NCBI GenBank assembly: GCA_009760885.1
Contig: CM019713.1
Coordinates: forward strand, 82,770,631 to 82,834,630
Length of the DNA stretch: 64,000 nucleotides
Direction of reading: 5' to 3'
Origin: Achatina immaculata
Lineage: Eukaryota > Mollusca > Gastropoda > Stylommatophora > Achatinidae
In this document: positions 1-9,925 of the stretch, piece after piece
Layout: each line of letters opens with the position of its first letter
How positions within the stretch are numbered: position 1 is the first letter of the stretch
Notes under the pieces: model-generated
Told to the model about the DNA's origin: nothing
Seen by the model: the letters and a program-made list of their open reading frames with translations, nothing else
The model's database searches: none
Position numbers and translations under genes: made by a program

Positions 1-19
1 TTAATTAATAATGCTTCAG

Positions 20-430
20 TAATTATTTCCCTTGTACCAGTAATTTATTGTTACACAAACTAACAAGGACATATCTAATTCCGGCCTCAGTGAGAAGAGT
101 AGTGTCCCCTGTGACAGACCAGCATCTGGTCTTCTCTCTACTGAGCCCTTTCTTTGCTTTCTGAATGACCATGTCCACGTGGTGGCTAAAAGATAGTGTC
201 CTGTCAAACACAATCCCAAAGTAATTTAAAAATTGTCCTTCTCGATATACAAGTATTCGCCGTTGGACTTGATTGCCGGAAGATCTTCGCAGATCTGTTA
301 TCTAATGACCGCCATAGGATTTTGGCCTTGGTGGGGTTTATCCCTGCGATATTGCCCTTACACCAACCCATGATATGGTCAATATTATCCTGAATGTGGG
401 CAAACATCCTCTGTCCACAGTTTTCAAGTA
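20..430 (-). mobile_element. LINE reverse transcriptase fragment
   Basis: The minus strand, after one frame change near 205, reads as the C-terminal part of a non-LTR RT. A stretch with WCKGNIAGINPTKAK and an Arg-Arg motif is followed by FDRTLSFSHHVDMVIQKAKKG, the usual 'old YLG...H' region after the polymerase palm. No palm motif is present. Clade is not assigned. It abuts a LINE-beta fragment on the other strand at about 430, so two elements are joined here. Confidence 0.6.
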
Positions 431-1422
431 TATATGCAAGGAATAAATGGTGAAACAACAACTTGGTTTGACATAAAACATGGGGTCCGTCAGGGGTGCA
501 TATTGTCACCCTACTTATTTAACTTGTACACTGAAAATATAATGAGGAATGTTAGAGAAGATGTAGACAAAGAATATTACGATGCCATAACAATTGGAGG
601 TTATGAAATACCAGAGATTAGATATGCTGATGGCACAGTATTACTGTCCACAACACAAAAAGGAATGGAAAAACTAATTATGTCGGTCCCTAAAAACAGC
701 GAAGAGCAGAACCTCTATCTTAATGCAAAGAAAACTAAACTGATGACAACTGACAAAACAAACAAGGCAGCTGAAATATGTATCAATGAGGAAAAACTGG
801 AAGAAGTGGAGAGTTTTGAATATCTTGGATCACTACTTAACTAATAATGGAGATACAATGAGGGAAATTAAAAGGACATCTATCGCTCTTCAGAAAGTAA
901 AACAAATAAAGAATCTATGGAAAGGATCAGACAGAACCACAAAAATAAGATTTTTAAGGACATGCATCTTTGCCATCGCAGCATATGCCTGTGAGACCTG
1001 TACACTTAACAAAACAGCTGAGAAACACATAAATGCCTTTGAATGTAAATGCTACAGACGAGTTCTCCAAATATCGTGTGAAACAGAAAAGAACAAATAT
1101 ATCTATACTATAAGAGCTTGATATTGAAGAAGGCTGGCTAGTAAACAGGGTTAATGAGAAAAAAACTTAAATGCTTTGGACACATTAAACGTCATGATAA
1201 TCTAGAGAAGACCGTATTGGAAGGATACATAATGAGAAAAAGAAAGAGAAGACCAAAACTAAGATGGCTGCAAGACATCGTTGACGATCTGCAAATGGAC
1301 GCAGCAGCGGCAGGCCATCTTGCTCACAACCGAGAGGCCTACAGGAGTGCTGTTTGGGAGGCAAAGTTCCGCAAGGGACATGCAAATGATTGAATGAATG
1401 AATGAATAAATGAATGAATGCA
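430..1422 (+). mobile_element. LINE-beta 3' fragment (RT palm to tail)
   Basis: Three overlapping frames give one RT C-terminal half: GVRQGCILSPYLFNLYTENIM, then IRYADG (the catalytic YADD has become YADG), FEYLGSLL, CETCTLNK, FGHIKRHDN and a basic KRRPKLRWLQDIVDDLQMD end finishing in GHAND. The ORF is broken near 840 and 1120. It ends in a (TGAA)n tail at about 1390-1420, the 3' signature of this family throughout the window. Dead by mutated catalytic Asp and frameshifts. Confidence 0.85.
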
Positions 1423-1454
1423 AGGATGTCATCTGCATATGTGAGTACTCTGCC

Positions 1455-2093
1455 AGGGCTTGTCTGGTGTAGTTGTGAAATCCTGGCAGAGTATATGTTG
1501 ACAAACACTGATGATAGTAGAGAGACCTGAGGTAGTTCTGGCAGAGTCTATGTTGACAAGCACTGATGACAGCGAAGAGACTTGAGATAGTTCTGGTAGA
1601 GTATATGTTGACAAGCACTGATGACAGTAGAGAGACTTGAGGTAGTTCTGGCAGAGTATATGTTGACAAGCACTGATGACAGTAGAGAGACTTGAGGTAG
1701 TTCTGGCAGAGTATATGTTGACAAGCACTGATGACAGTAGAGAGACTTGAGGTAGTTCTGGCAGAGTATATGTTGACAAGCACTGATGACAGTGAAGAGA
1801 CTTGAGGTAGTTCTGGCAGAGTATATGTTGACAAGCACTGATGACAGTGAAGAGACTTGAGGTAGTTCTGACAGAGTATATAATGACAAGCACTGATGAC
1901 AGTGAAAAGACTTGAGGTAGTTCTGGCAGAGTATATGTTGACAAGCACTGATGACAGTGAAGAGACTTGAGGTAGTTCTGACAGAGTATATAATGACAAG
2001 CACTGATGACAGTGAAGAGACTTGAGGTAGTTCTGGCTGATTATATGATAACAAGCACTGATGACAGTGGAGAGCCTTGAGGTAGTTCTGGCC
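1455..2093. repeat. 55-bp minisatellite, about 12 copies
   Basis: The core AGAGACTTGAGGTAGTTCTG recurs every 55 bases (e.g. 1631, 1686, 1741, 1796), with interspersed variants (TATATGTTGAC versus TATATAATGAC). Since 55 is not a multiple of 3 and the minus strand lacks stops, all three minus frames stay open for long stretches (up to 246 codons). Those ORFs are by-products of the repeat. Confidence 0.95.
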
Positions 2094-2530
2094 CAAAGAT
2101 CCTAAGCTCCGAGATCCATGATACATATCACAATGCCACAGTTCTCTTTAGAAGCACTAGGGCTACCCACAGCACGATCCAGGTCACATTGTCAGTCTCT
2201 ATTTCAGTTTAATGACGAGATGAGAAAAGGGAGATAATAGACGAATCAAAATTTTCGAATTTGACTTCCTCTGAGAGAATGTCGTGATATGATCCTTCAT
2301 TTATTTTTAAAAAAATCTTTTGGCAAAGTCACCAAGCGTGTCACAACCTGGTCAGAACAAACATTTCTGTCAGTTTTTAATTACAAAGTAGGACTTGGTT
2401 ACAAAGTCAATACATCACACATTTCTGTGAGCCCTACACAAGCTGAAGAAGTTTAAACTCCTATTTATTCCCTAAATGTTTGGAATTTATACCGCCAGTA
2501 CTCCTACATAAATTATAGAGCTACACTACA
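2094..2530. other. No gene seen
   Basis: AT-rich sequence between two minisatellites. No ORF, RNA gene or recognisable element seen. Confidence 0.6.
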
Positions 2531-2559
2531 CGCTTTCATGGCAGGTCTAAAGTCGTTTC

Positions 2560-2795
2560 AAGCAGCTTCATGTCTATTTGTCATATATGACACATTCAAG
2601 CTTCAAGTCGAGTTGTCATATATGACAAATTCAAGCTTCAAGTCGAGTCTCAGGTCCTACACAAAAAGCTTCAAGTCGAGTCTAAAGTCATACACAAAAG
2701 CATCAAGTCGAGTCTCGTCATATGCAAAAAAGGTTCAAGTCAAGTCTCAAGTCCTCACAAAAAGCTACAGGTCAAGTCTCAGGGCGATGACGTGT
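2560..2795. repeat. 32-33-bp minisatellite
   Basis: Degenerate tandem copies built on TTCAAGTCGAGTCT followed by CCTACACAAA-like spacers (units start near 2641, 2674, 2706). An 86-codon Ser/Lys-rich plus-strand ORF over it (2538-2798) is explained by the repeat. It ends about 370 bp before the signal-peptide exon. Confidence 0.9.
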
Positions 2796-2799
2796 TAGG

Positions 2800-3162
2800 G
2801 GCGTCATTGATACAAACCCTTCTCTACTTCTCGTCTTAGGCCGTGCACACATTTCTTACCATTGTTGTGTCTAAAGTAAACAGGTTATTTGATAACGACT
2901 AGACGTTTGCGTTGTAAAACTTAACAGACCGTAGATTCAAATTATGTACCTCCAACAACATACAAGGCAGTGGCATCATTGAAGTATACGTTGTGTTACT
3001 AATACTACTGTTGAAAGTAGAAGATATCCATGATTATACTTTTTATAGTCTCTCTCTCTCTCTTTTTCACACACACACAACTACACACACACACACACAC
3101 GCACGAATTTCGCTGTTTCCCCTGGAAATAATGTAAAATGTATCGAACCCTCAATCCTACAG
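2800..3162 (+). promoter_or_regulatory. Putative promoter / 5' flank of secreted-peptide gene
   Basis: Unique-looking sequence between the minisatellite and the signal-peptide exon. It holds an AT-rich TTATACTTTTTATAG near 3033, then a CT tract and a CA tract (3050-3105), and ends in CCTCAATCCTACAG, a plausible acceptor at 3161-3162. Either transcription starts within this stretch, or a 5' UTR exon lies upstream and is spliced to 3163. No core promoter element can be assigned firmly. Confidence 0.35.
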
Positions 3163-3232
3163 AAAGTCGACGCCATGAAGGTCATTGTGATCGCTGTTTT
3201 GCTGTGCATGTTGGCTGCTCTGTCAGTCGCCA
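3163..3232 (+). CDS. Exon 1: signal peptide of a secreted peptide
   Basis: From the ATG at 3175 (context CGACGCCATGA, close to Kozak) the frame reads MKVIVIAVLLCMLAALSVA: a Lys after Met, a 13-residue hydrophobic core, and SVA, a typical signal-peptidase site. After GCC one extra A is followed by GTGAGTAT at 3233, a strong donor, so the exon ends in phase 1. TCCTACAG just upstream could be an acceptor, giving a 70-nt exon. It was missed by ORF calling because it is short. Downstream lie many AG-NNN-GT sites on the same strand, each preserving phase 1. The mature product has no family I recognise. The signal peptide and donor are seen directly; the gene model is inference. Confidence 0.75.
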
Positions 3233-3352
3233 GTGAGTATATCTTAAAGTATTTATCTATACATATAGAAAAGATAAAATCTCTGACCAGCTTTATATGC
3301 TCTAGATTTTAAAAAAAACATGTAGATAAATGCCCATAAAAACACGCTACAG

Positions 3353-3355
3353 CTT
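3353..3355 (+). CDS. Weak candidate 3-nt microexon (CTT)
   Basis: CGCTACAG precedes CTT and GTATTA follows. The spacing fits the array, but the donor is poor and the flanks match the other units only loosely. It may be chance or a decayed unit. Confidence 0.2.
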
Positions 3356-3611
3356 GTATTATTTGTAGAGAAGAGTTTTGTTTTGACAAAATATTTCTAT
3401 AATATTGTAATACATTGGAAGATTTCACTGAAGTACACAAAATACTGAGTATATAGAAATAAATACATTTCACATGCACAAAATATACACAAAAATATTA
3501 ACAGAATAAGCACAAAAAACAGAAAAGGAAAATTTTAGAAGACTGGATAGAGGCAAGATTTGATTTTATTATGTGAAGGATGAAAGATGGAATAGATATT
3601 TTGATGTTAAC

Positions 3612-3850
3612 AAACATCCTATCAGCTTTTTTTGACAAACCACCGTCCTATCATCTCTACACATCAGTGTTCTATCAACTCTGAAAGCTTTGTACATCAG
3701 GGTCCTACCAACTATTGTTCATCAAAGTCCTAGCAGCTCTATACATTCATTCTTATCAGTTCTGTACATCAAATTCCTATCAATTTACTATTGACTCAGT
3801 ACATCAGCATCATATTAGCTATGTACATCAATGACCTAACAGCTCTTACT
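3612..3850. repeat. Degenerate minisatellite in intron 1
   Basis: Imperfect copies of a unit of about 30 bp containing TACATCA and TCCTATCAGCTCT, e.g. at 3680, 3705, 3765 and 3800. No coding content. Confidence 0.7.
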
Positions 3851-3967
3851 ATTAAAGATAGAAAAAATGATTATGGATTAGATTGTTGCAAATATTGAGT
3901 TTCCATTAATTTTAATTACGCTGAGGAAATGAAGGATTCCATATTGTAAGAGTAAGCGATTATGTAC

Positions 3968-4638
3968 TATCTTATATCTTATATATCTTATATCCTTCCC
4001 GTGCCGTTAAACGTCACATAGGGCTCGCAAAGTAGTTCGCCAATTTTTCCTGTCTTCGGCGAGTATTTCAACCTCATCAAAGGATTTTATGCCTGTTAAC
4101 TTGGCCTCACTTAATAATGTCCTCTTCAGAGTTTCACGCGGTCTGCCCCTTTTTCTTCGGCCTGTTGTGTTCCACTTGATAGCTTGTTTTGGGATTCTCT
4201 GATCATTTCTTCTCATCAAGTGACCAACATATGTCCATCTCCTTTTCCTGATCACCCATGAGACTGGTTGTTGTTCAGTCATCTGTCTTATCTCTGCATT
4301 GTTCTTGAATTCATTCCACTCGATGCCGAGTATTTTCCTTAGCATTTGTTTTCAAAAGAGTCTAATTTCTTTTCTATTTCTTTAGTTGTTTTCCAGCTTT
4401 CACATGCATAAATGAGGGTAGATATTACATTTGAATTGAATAGTCTTTACTTGGTTTTTGTGCTTATAACTTTTGAATTCCATATGTTCTCAAGATTCTT
4501 GAAGATTGATGCTGCTTTTGCAATTCTGATCCTAACTTCCTATCTAGTGTCACCATCCTGGTCTATGTAGCTGCCAAGGTGTGCAAATTGATTGACTTCT
4601 TCAATATCTGTCCCTTCTATGTGTATTTTTACATTTTG
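3968..4638 (-). mobile_element. LINE-alpha 3' fragment
   Basis: Minus strand encodes the C-terminal RT region: MLRKILGIEWNEFKNNAEIR, MTEQQPVSWVIRKRRWTYVGH, then a basic RRKRGRPRETLKRTL end (4007-4345), with upstream RT sequence to about 4635 in broken frames. The 3' end sits at 3968-4000 and carries the ATAAG-type tail of the family. It lies in the first intron of the proposed gene. Confidence 0.85.
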
Positions 4639-4639
4639 A

Positions 4640-5260
4640 ATGTCAAAATGTAAAAAAAAAATTATGTACTATATTACTGAAATATTACAGAGAACTGAAA
4701 GAGAATGTGAGACAAAGAGGAAAAGTATGCGATACAGATATTTCTATGGAACCCACACACACAGACACACCCATAACACATACATACATATATACCTACA
4801 AACAAACAGTTCACACGCAGATCCTACAGATTGAGTTTAGTCAAATAATAACATCACATAAAGGATATGAGGATGAAAATGAAATGAAAAAAAAGACTTT
4901 GATACTAAATTTCAAATCCAAAAATTGGACGGTTTTGAAAAAAACAATGCTATTTTATTATTATCACGTTCGCACACAATATAACACAGTGATGTCACCG
5001 CAAAATACGTAGTAATAAAATTATTGTAAGTGCTCTGAAAACGTAATCTGATTGTTAAAAAAGCTGAAGTTGTGAAGAAATTATAAATCATAATAATTGT
5101 ACATGAAAACAAATTTAAAAAGATATTGAAAAAAGGTGTGTGGCTGAAAGGCTGAAGAGGATCATACTGAAAGTCGTGAGCAATTTTTTTTAAAATCAGA
5201 ATTTATGGATAGAGAAAATATAAATATATCACCCTACTCTGCATCTTTTGCACTTCATGT
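4640..5260. other. Intronic sequence, no gene
   Basis: AT-rich, with a CACA/CATA run at 4750-4800. Two short ORFs here (4640-4834, 4912-5112) have no recognisable features and are judged spurious. Confidence 0.55.
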
Positions 5261-5264
5261 ACAT

Positions 5265-5770
5265 ATGACATGACGTCGCCATCATGTGTCACGTGAACAC
5301 GCGGAGCAGAAACAAAATGGCGGGTGCTGAAGTTTAGTTTCATCAACGTGCTGTTATTGAGTTCCTCGTTAAAGAGGAAATCCCCGCTGCTCAAATTCAC
5401 AAAAAAAAACTTCAATTTGCTTATGGAGATGTGTGTATGGGTGCTAGCGGTGTTAGGAGGTGGGTGAAACATTTCAAAGAATGAAATACAAGCATCCAAG
5501 ATATGCCTCGCAGCGGTCGACCCCGAACTGCCTCCACTGAACGCAACGTGGAAAGGGTTGACGACTTTATTAAACAAGACAGACGTGTTATAGTATCTGA
5601 AATCGCTGTAAATCCTGCAATAGGACACATTGCAGTGCAGCAAATGATTGAAACCCCAGGCTATAGAAAAGTTTGTGCCCGTTGGATCCCACAAGAGAGA
5701 ATATCCAGAAAGCAGTGCTTCTGTGCCGTCGGTCAGCTGGAACGGAATTCTACTGGGAGAGTATTTTAAA
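5265..5770 (+). pseudogene. Mariner-like transposase, N-terminal fragment
   Basis: From ATG at 5317 the frame reads as the paired helix-turn-helix DNA-binding domain of a mariner-type transposase: VIEFLVKEEIPAAQIHKKL, RRWVKHFKE, then PRSGRPRTASTERNVERVDD and GYRKVCARWIP. Stops interrupt it at about codon 7 and after HFKE. The catalytic DDE/D half is missing. Truncated and dead. No TIRs were found. Confidence 0.85.
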
Positions 5771-5934
5771 AAATTGCAGAACACTGGTAAAAAATGTGTG
5801 CAGAGAAATGGAAATTATGTTTAAAAGTGAAGACAAGGATGCAGATTACGATGATACATTTATATTTTCTCTATCTATAAATTCTGAGTTTGAAAAAATA
5901 AAATTTTCCTCACAAATGTCGGTATGATCCTCGT

Positions 5935-6000
5935 AATACGATTTATTTTGAATGGCAGGGTACCGGGAAAGTGAGCAGCAGAGTAATTAAAGTATTTTTT
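5935..6000 (-). mobile_element. CR1-like LINE scrap
   Basis: GTGAGCAGCAGAGTAATTAA followed by a TTTTTTGTAC stretch resembles the antisense CR1-like sequence at 36235-36275. Too short to say more. Confidence 0.4.
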
Positions 6001-6159
6001 GTACATAACTATATTGTTAGATATGTACTTTAACTTACAGAAGACGATAATTATTTAGACATTTGCTGTTCATTATACATAAATTTAATCGGTGGCCACA
6101 AATTAGGCCTGAGCATTCATTTAAATAATTAATGAAAACAATGGACAGAAAAATAAATA

Positions 6160-6320
6160 GAAAAATATAAATGCAGAAAGACAGACCGAGAGACAGACAA
6201 CTAGATTACCTTGCGGGAGGAGAAACTGACAGACAGAAAGGAAGGCAGGTAGGCAGGTAGGCAGACAGGCACGTATACTGATATTGTTAGATAGACAGAT
6301 AGGTAAGTAGATAGGTACGT
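6160..6320. repeat. Tetranucleotide-rich tract (GACA/GGCA/GATA)
   Basis: Imperfect AGACAGAC, GGCAGGTA and GATAGGTA repeats, about 250 bp upstream of the first strong microexon. Similar tracts precede most type B and C microexons. Confidence 0.8.
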
Positions 6321-6563
6321 ACCTACGTGGAATTAGAACAAAGCACTGCTTGTTATTCTTTAGTTAGTTCTAATTCTTTAATAAAGCATATCTTTTCATT
6401 ATGATAAAAATATTTCATCAAACTGTTTTTGTCAAACTGCTACCTGTTCTAAGTTTTCTCTACAGTTTTACAAATCGAGAAGTTTGCTGAATAAACTTTT
6501 GAAATAGATTCATTGTGTTTCCATAAAATGTTTCCCTTCTATATTTCACAAACAATAATACAG

Positions 6564-6566
6564 ACC
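6564..6566 (+). CDS. 3-nt microexon ACC (type C)
   Basis: AATAATACAG | ACC | GTAAGTATTC. Acceptor and donor are both near consensus. In phase 1 after exon 1 the codon is A+AC, Asn. The downstream TTCACTTCACAATACAT matches the flank shared by type C units. Confidence 0.6.
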
Positions 6567-6599
6567 GTAAGTATTCACTTCACAATACATAAAAATTCC

Positions 6600-7140
6600 G
6601 TCGTTTTAGTCGTAAGAGAATACATGAAGCATTCAGTGCCATTGTTTGTACAGTTGCATAAAACAGAACATCTATAAAAGTTTCACTTTTTACATTTTTA
6701 TTGCAAGAATGCATAAACATAGGACCCAAGTTTGTTCTCTTTAATATTTATATTACTAAATATTGTCAGTATTCATGTATAGATATTATCATTATTTAGA
6801 ATGTTTATATCATTTAAAATGTTTATATCATCATTTAGAATGTTTATATCAGTTATGAAACACAATATTTTTTTAATCATATGATTTCAGTTTTATTTGT
6901 TGTAAAATTTTAAGCCTTGATTTTAAAAATTTCCAATTAAATAGGAAAAGAGCAATAACGGAATATTACAACAACATATATGCACAAAAATAATGTTTAT
7001 CATATAATATTTCACAGAAATAATAATGATTTTCTACAGTTAAGATGTGTTGAATGTGATTTTTAACAAAAATCTCAGTTAAAAAAGTAAACATTAATGT
7101 TGTATGATTACGTATAGAGAGCGAACAATGGACACAAAAA
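6600..7140. other. Intronic sequence, no gene
   Basis: AT-rich with a short tandem stretch (TTTATATCATTTAAAATG) at 6800-6850. Nothing else seen. Confidence 0.5.
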
Positions 7141-7174
7141 CATCAGACAGATATGTTGAAAGGAACAATACAGT

Positions 7175-7368
7175 CATACGTAAATAGACAGGTAAAGGGA
7201 CAAACTGACATGTCTATGAGGAGAAGCAAAAGATAGACAGAGAGAGAGAGACATACACACAGGTAAACAGACAGACAAACAGACAGATAGATAGAGAGAT
7301 TAGATATAAGGGTACGTACGTGCATGCATACATACATACATACATACATACATACATACATACATACA

Positions 7369-7397
<29 letters not shown>
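7175..7397. repeat. GACA tract and (CATA)n microsatellite
   Basis: Imperfect GACA repeats at 7175-7300, then about 18 perfect CATA units at 7323-7397. Minus-strand ORFs of repeated MYVC residues over this are artefacts. Confidence 0.95.
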
Positions 7398-7399
<2 letters not shown>

Positions 7400-7629
7400 G
7401 TTGAAATCAGGGACATTCCCTTACCATCACTGCTAGATGGTGGAAACTTCTGGGATGTGATAGTTGACCTACCAGGAAGAAGAGAATACCCGACTGCCAT
7501 CAAGAACACATGAATGAGACCGGACATTGTAGTGTACTCCATAGCAAAACAGGAACTAATAATGATCGAGTTTACTGTTTTATATGAAACAAGAATAGAG
7601 GAGCAGCATTTATTCAGGTGTGAGAAGTA

Positions 7630-8640
7630 CAGTATGCCCTTTTACATGTGCATCTCGAACAGGCAGCAAGTAAAATAGTGTTCAAATTTACACTTGACAG
7701 CTGGCGTGCAAATATGGCATCTATTGAACTGTTGGCATACTCTTACTAGGAATTGTGGTTGTTCTACAGGTTGATAAGCACTAAAGATTCAAATGTTTAG
7801 TGGCTATATGGATTTTTAACTTCAGATGTGAACTTATCTAGCGTTTTAGCTAACCACATAATGAACGCTACATCCCAGATACTTGGACACTAAAACAATG
7901 ACAACAACTCAGACGGCACGAGCAGACCCTCTCTGGCAGCACTGTTGATGATCATCTAAGTCAACAGACAGGTGATGTAGTTGCAGGTCTGCAGAGATTT
8001 ATTGTTGAAGAAAATGAGAATGACGACAACGAAGATGAAGAAAATTACTGCCACACGGCAGTGACCAAACAAACATAACAACAGATCTTCCCGGGCATGA
8101 ACTTATTTGTCATAGGGAAGTGAAACCTTACAAAAGACTAACTACAATACAACATTTACTTACAATTTACAGAAATTCCAAGAGACGTCCAAGATAACAA
8201 TACATCTTCCAAACAGTGAAAGTCACTAAAGAACATTTACTGTCCTGTCAAGGACAGTACAATAACTGGCTACATTTTATCTAAGCAAAACAGTGTCCTT
8301 AAGGACAAGTGTTATTAAATCTAAGGCATGACTCCATCTAAGGCATGACTGAATCTATAACATGACTGAATCTATAGCATGACTGAATCTAAAGCATAAC
8401 ATAAATAAAGCATGACTGAATCTAATGCATGACCGAATTTCTGAACGGACTCAAATTCCTGAGAAAACTTCTCCTGAACTAGACTATCTAAAATCCTCTC
8501 TTAATTTCTCCCTCTTTTTCGTCCTTTAACTATTATCCCGGTTCTTGTCTATAACTGACCTTTTCTGAAATTAATTGTATTAATGTTTTTATAACATTTT
8601 CTTTCATTGGTATATTTCAAAACTTGAATGCAGCTGGCAA
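7630..8640 (+). repeat. Duplicated module A1, copy 1
   Basis: Homologous to 13370-14350 and 27495-28195 (shared landmarks: TCTCGAACAGGCAGCAAGTA, GACAGCTGGCGTG, CGGCACGAGCAGACCCTCTC, a 17-bp GCATGACTGAATCTAAG minisatellite at 8320-8440). It ends at microexon 8634-8636. No ORF of its own. It is intronic sequence duplicated together with the microexon. Confidence 0.85.
8634..8636 (+). CDS. 3-nt microexon CTG (type A1)
   Basis: CTTGAATGCAG | CTG | GCAAGTATTT. The donor begins GC, otherwise matching GTAAGT. The homologous site at 28194 has GT at the same place, which fixes the exon length at 3. Phase-1 codon: C+CT, Pro. Confidence 0.6.
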
Positions 8641-9058
8641 GTATTTTTTTTTAATTCAGGAAATATAACATATAAATGAAATGCAATGTTTTCCTACTTT
8701 AAGTTGAAAAAAAGGAATATTTGGAATATTCAGATATAACATTTGGTAATTTACACACTTTTCACAACAAATATAAGTAATTTAATATTTTTAAAAGCCA
8801 GATTCCACTGCTAAACACATTAATGCATATTCGTTTATACATTGAAATTCTCAAATGTTTATAGTTTTATGACTAAGTGCTTTAATTGGAGTTGTTTCAT
8901 TTGTTCTGTATGTCAGAAGCATAAAATAGACAGGCATACAGACAGGCACAGAGACAAACAGGTAAACAGACTGCGAGGCAGACACATAGACAATCAATGT
9001 GAGCCACAGCTCTGCTGAATTTTTTTCTCCTTTCATTTGTAAAAATATTGATATACAG

Positions 9059-9061
9059 CAA
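9059..9061 (+). CDS. 3-nt microexon CAA (type B)
   Basis: TTGATATACAG | CAA | GTAAGTTGCC. Strong acceptor and donor, 422 bp after the A1 microexon. Flanking CTTTCACATAATATACA is shared with the B copies at 13046, 25224 and 34436. Phase-1 codon: G+CA, Ala. Confidence 0.65.
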
Positions 9062-9114
9062 GTAAGTTGCCTTTCACATAATATACAGATAGAGACCTTC
9101 TTTGTAACAACAAA

Positions 9115-9117
<3 letters not shown>

Positions 9118-9159
<42 letters not shown>

Positions 9160-9160
9160 C
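9118..9160. repeat. (TA)n microsatellite
   Basis: About 20 TA units, about 55 bp after microexon B. The B copy at 13046 has a similar tract at 13099-13130. Confidence 0.95.
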
Positions 9161-9279
9161 TCTGTAATACTACATGTTTCACTAATTTTTTTTTAAACTC
9201 GATAGTACGAAATAAACAGACCGACAGACAGACCAGACAGATAGACAAGACAGACGGACGGACGACGTACAGACAGAAG

Positions 9280-9286
9280 TACAGAC

Positions 9287-9338
<52 letters not shown>

Positions 9339-9340
9339 CT
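9280..9340. repeat. (GATA)n array
   Basis: About 13 GATA units following an imperfect GACA run (9215-9280). Confidence 0.95.
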
Positions 9341-9354
9341 CATACTGGTGTGTA

Positions 9355-9740
9355 TATCTGGATAAAGTTTATGTCTGCTGGGTGTCCTTTCATCTTTATT
9401 AGTAAGACTCTTATCTGACATACACCAGAAACTTTTAACCGAACCTTCTGCCACTTTATCGAAAGTGGCCGCTTCTCCATGTTCGTGTCTGTTACTTCTA
9501 GAGAACATTACTCTGTGTCCTTCAGACATTATAACTCTCTTATCTTTCCATCTTACTTCGCATAATCTAAGTATGTTGATTTCTACTCTCTTCATTTCTC
9601 TGTTCATGTTGTCTAACTTCCCCAATTCTGTGAATGTTCTGAATTTCCATGTTCTATACTTTATACTGTTATTAATATTGCTCACAGTAGCTTGTTGTCC
9701 GTCTGGTATCACATGTGGCACGTGATTATCCCTACCGGAC
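9355..9740 (-). mobile_element. LINE endonuclease scrap in duplicated unit, copy 1
   Basis: Minus strand reads RTWKFRTFTELGKLDNMNRE, then EINILRLCEVRWKDKRVIMS, the N-terminus of an AP-like LINE endonuclease (RTWNVRT... E-x-R-W type). It has diverged from catalytic consensus. Homologous pieces at 13131-13295 and 25440-25715 show it was carried along by the tandem duplications. Confidence 0.7.
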
Positions 9741-9749
9741 GAAGTGACA

Positions 9750-9925
9750 GCTTTACTCAGTTAGCCCCAGGCTCTGGGTACATACAGCCGTGGTAATAAC
9801 AATTCTGTATCCATTCCATTAAGACATAAAGGGGACAGGATGTAAAGAGCCTCTGTCCAAGACCATCGGTACATTGATTTAGTCAGTATCACGCCTAGCA
9901 GCTTTTATTTTCCCAGATTTCTATA
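9750..9925 (+). repeat. Truncated piece of module A2
   Basis: CAGGCTCTGGGTACATA, CCAAGACCATCGGTACAT and TCAGTATCACGCCTAGCAGC match 12225-12365, 23935-24080 and 30940-31090. Cut off by the LINE-beta insertion that follows. Confidence 0.6.

Noticed and set aside
1259..2126. Three long overlapping minus-strand ORFs with Leu/Ser/Tyr repeats
   Set aside because: They all come from the 55-bp minisatellite read in three frames; 55 is not a multiple of three and the strand happens to lack stops.
3353..3355. CTT as a further microexon
   Set aside because: Listed only as a weak candidate: the donor GTATTA is poor and flank homology is doubtful.
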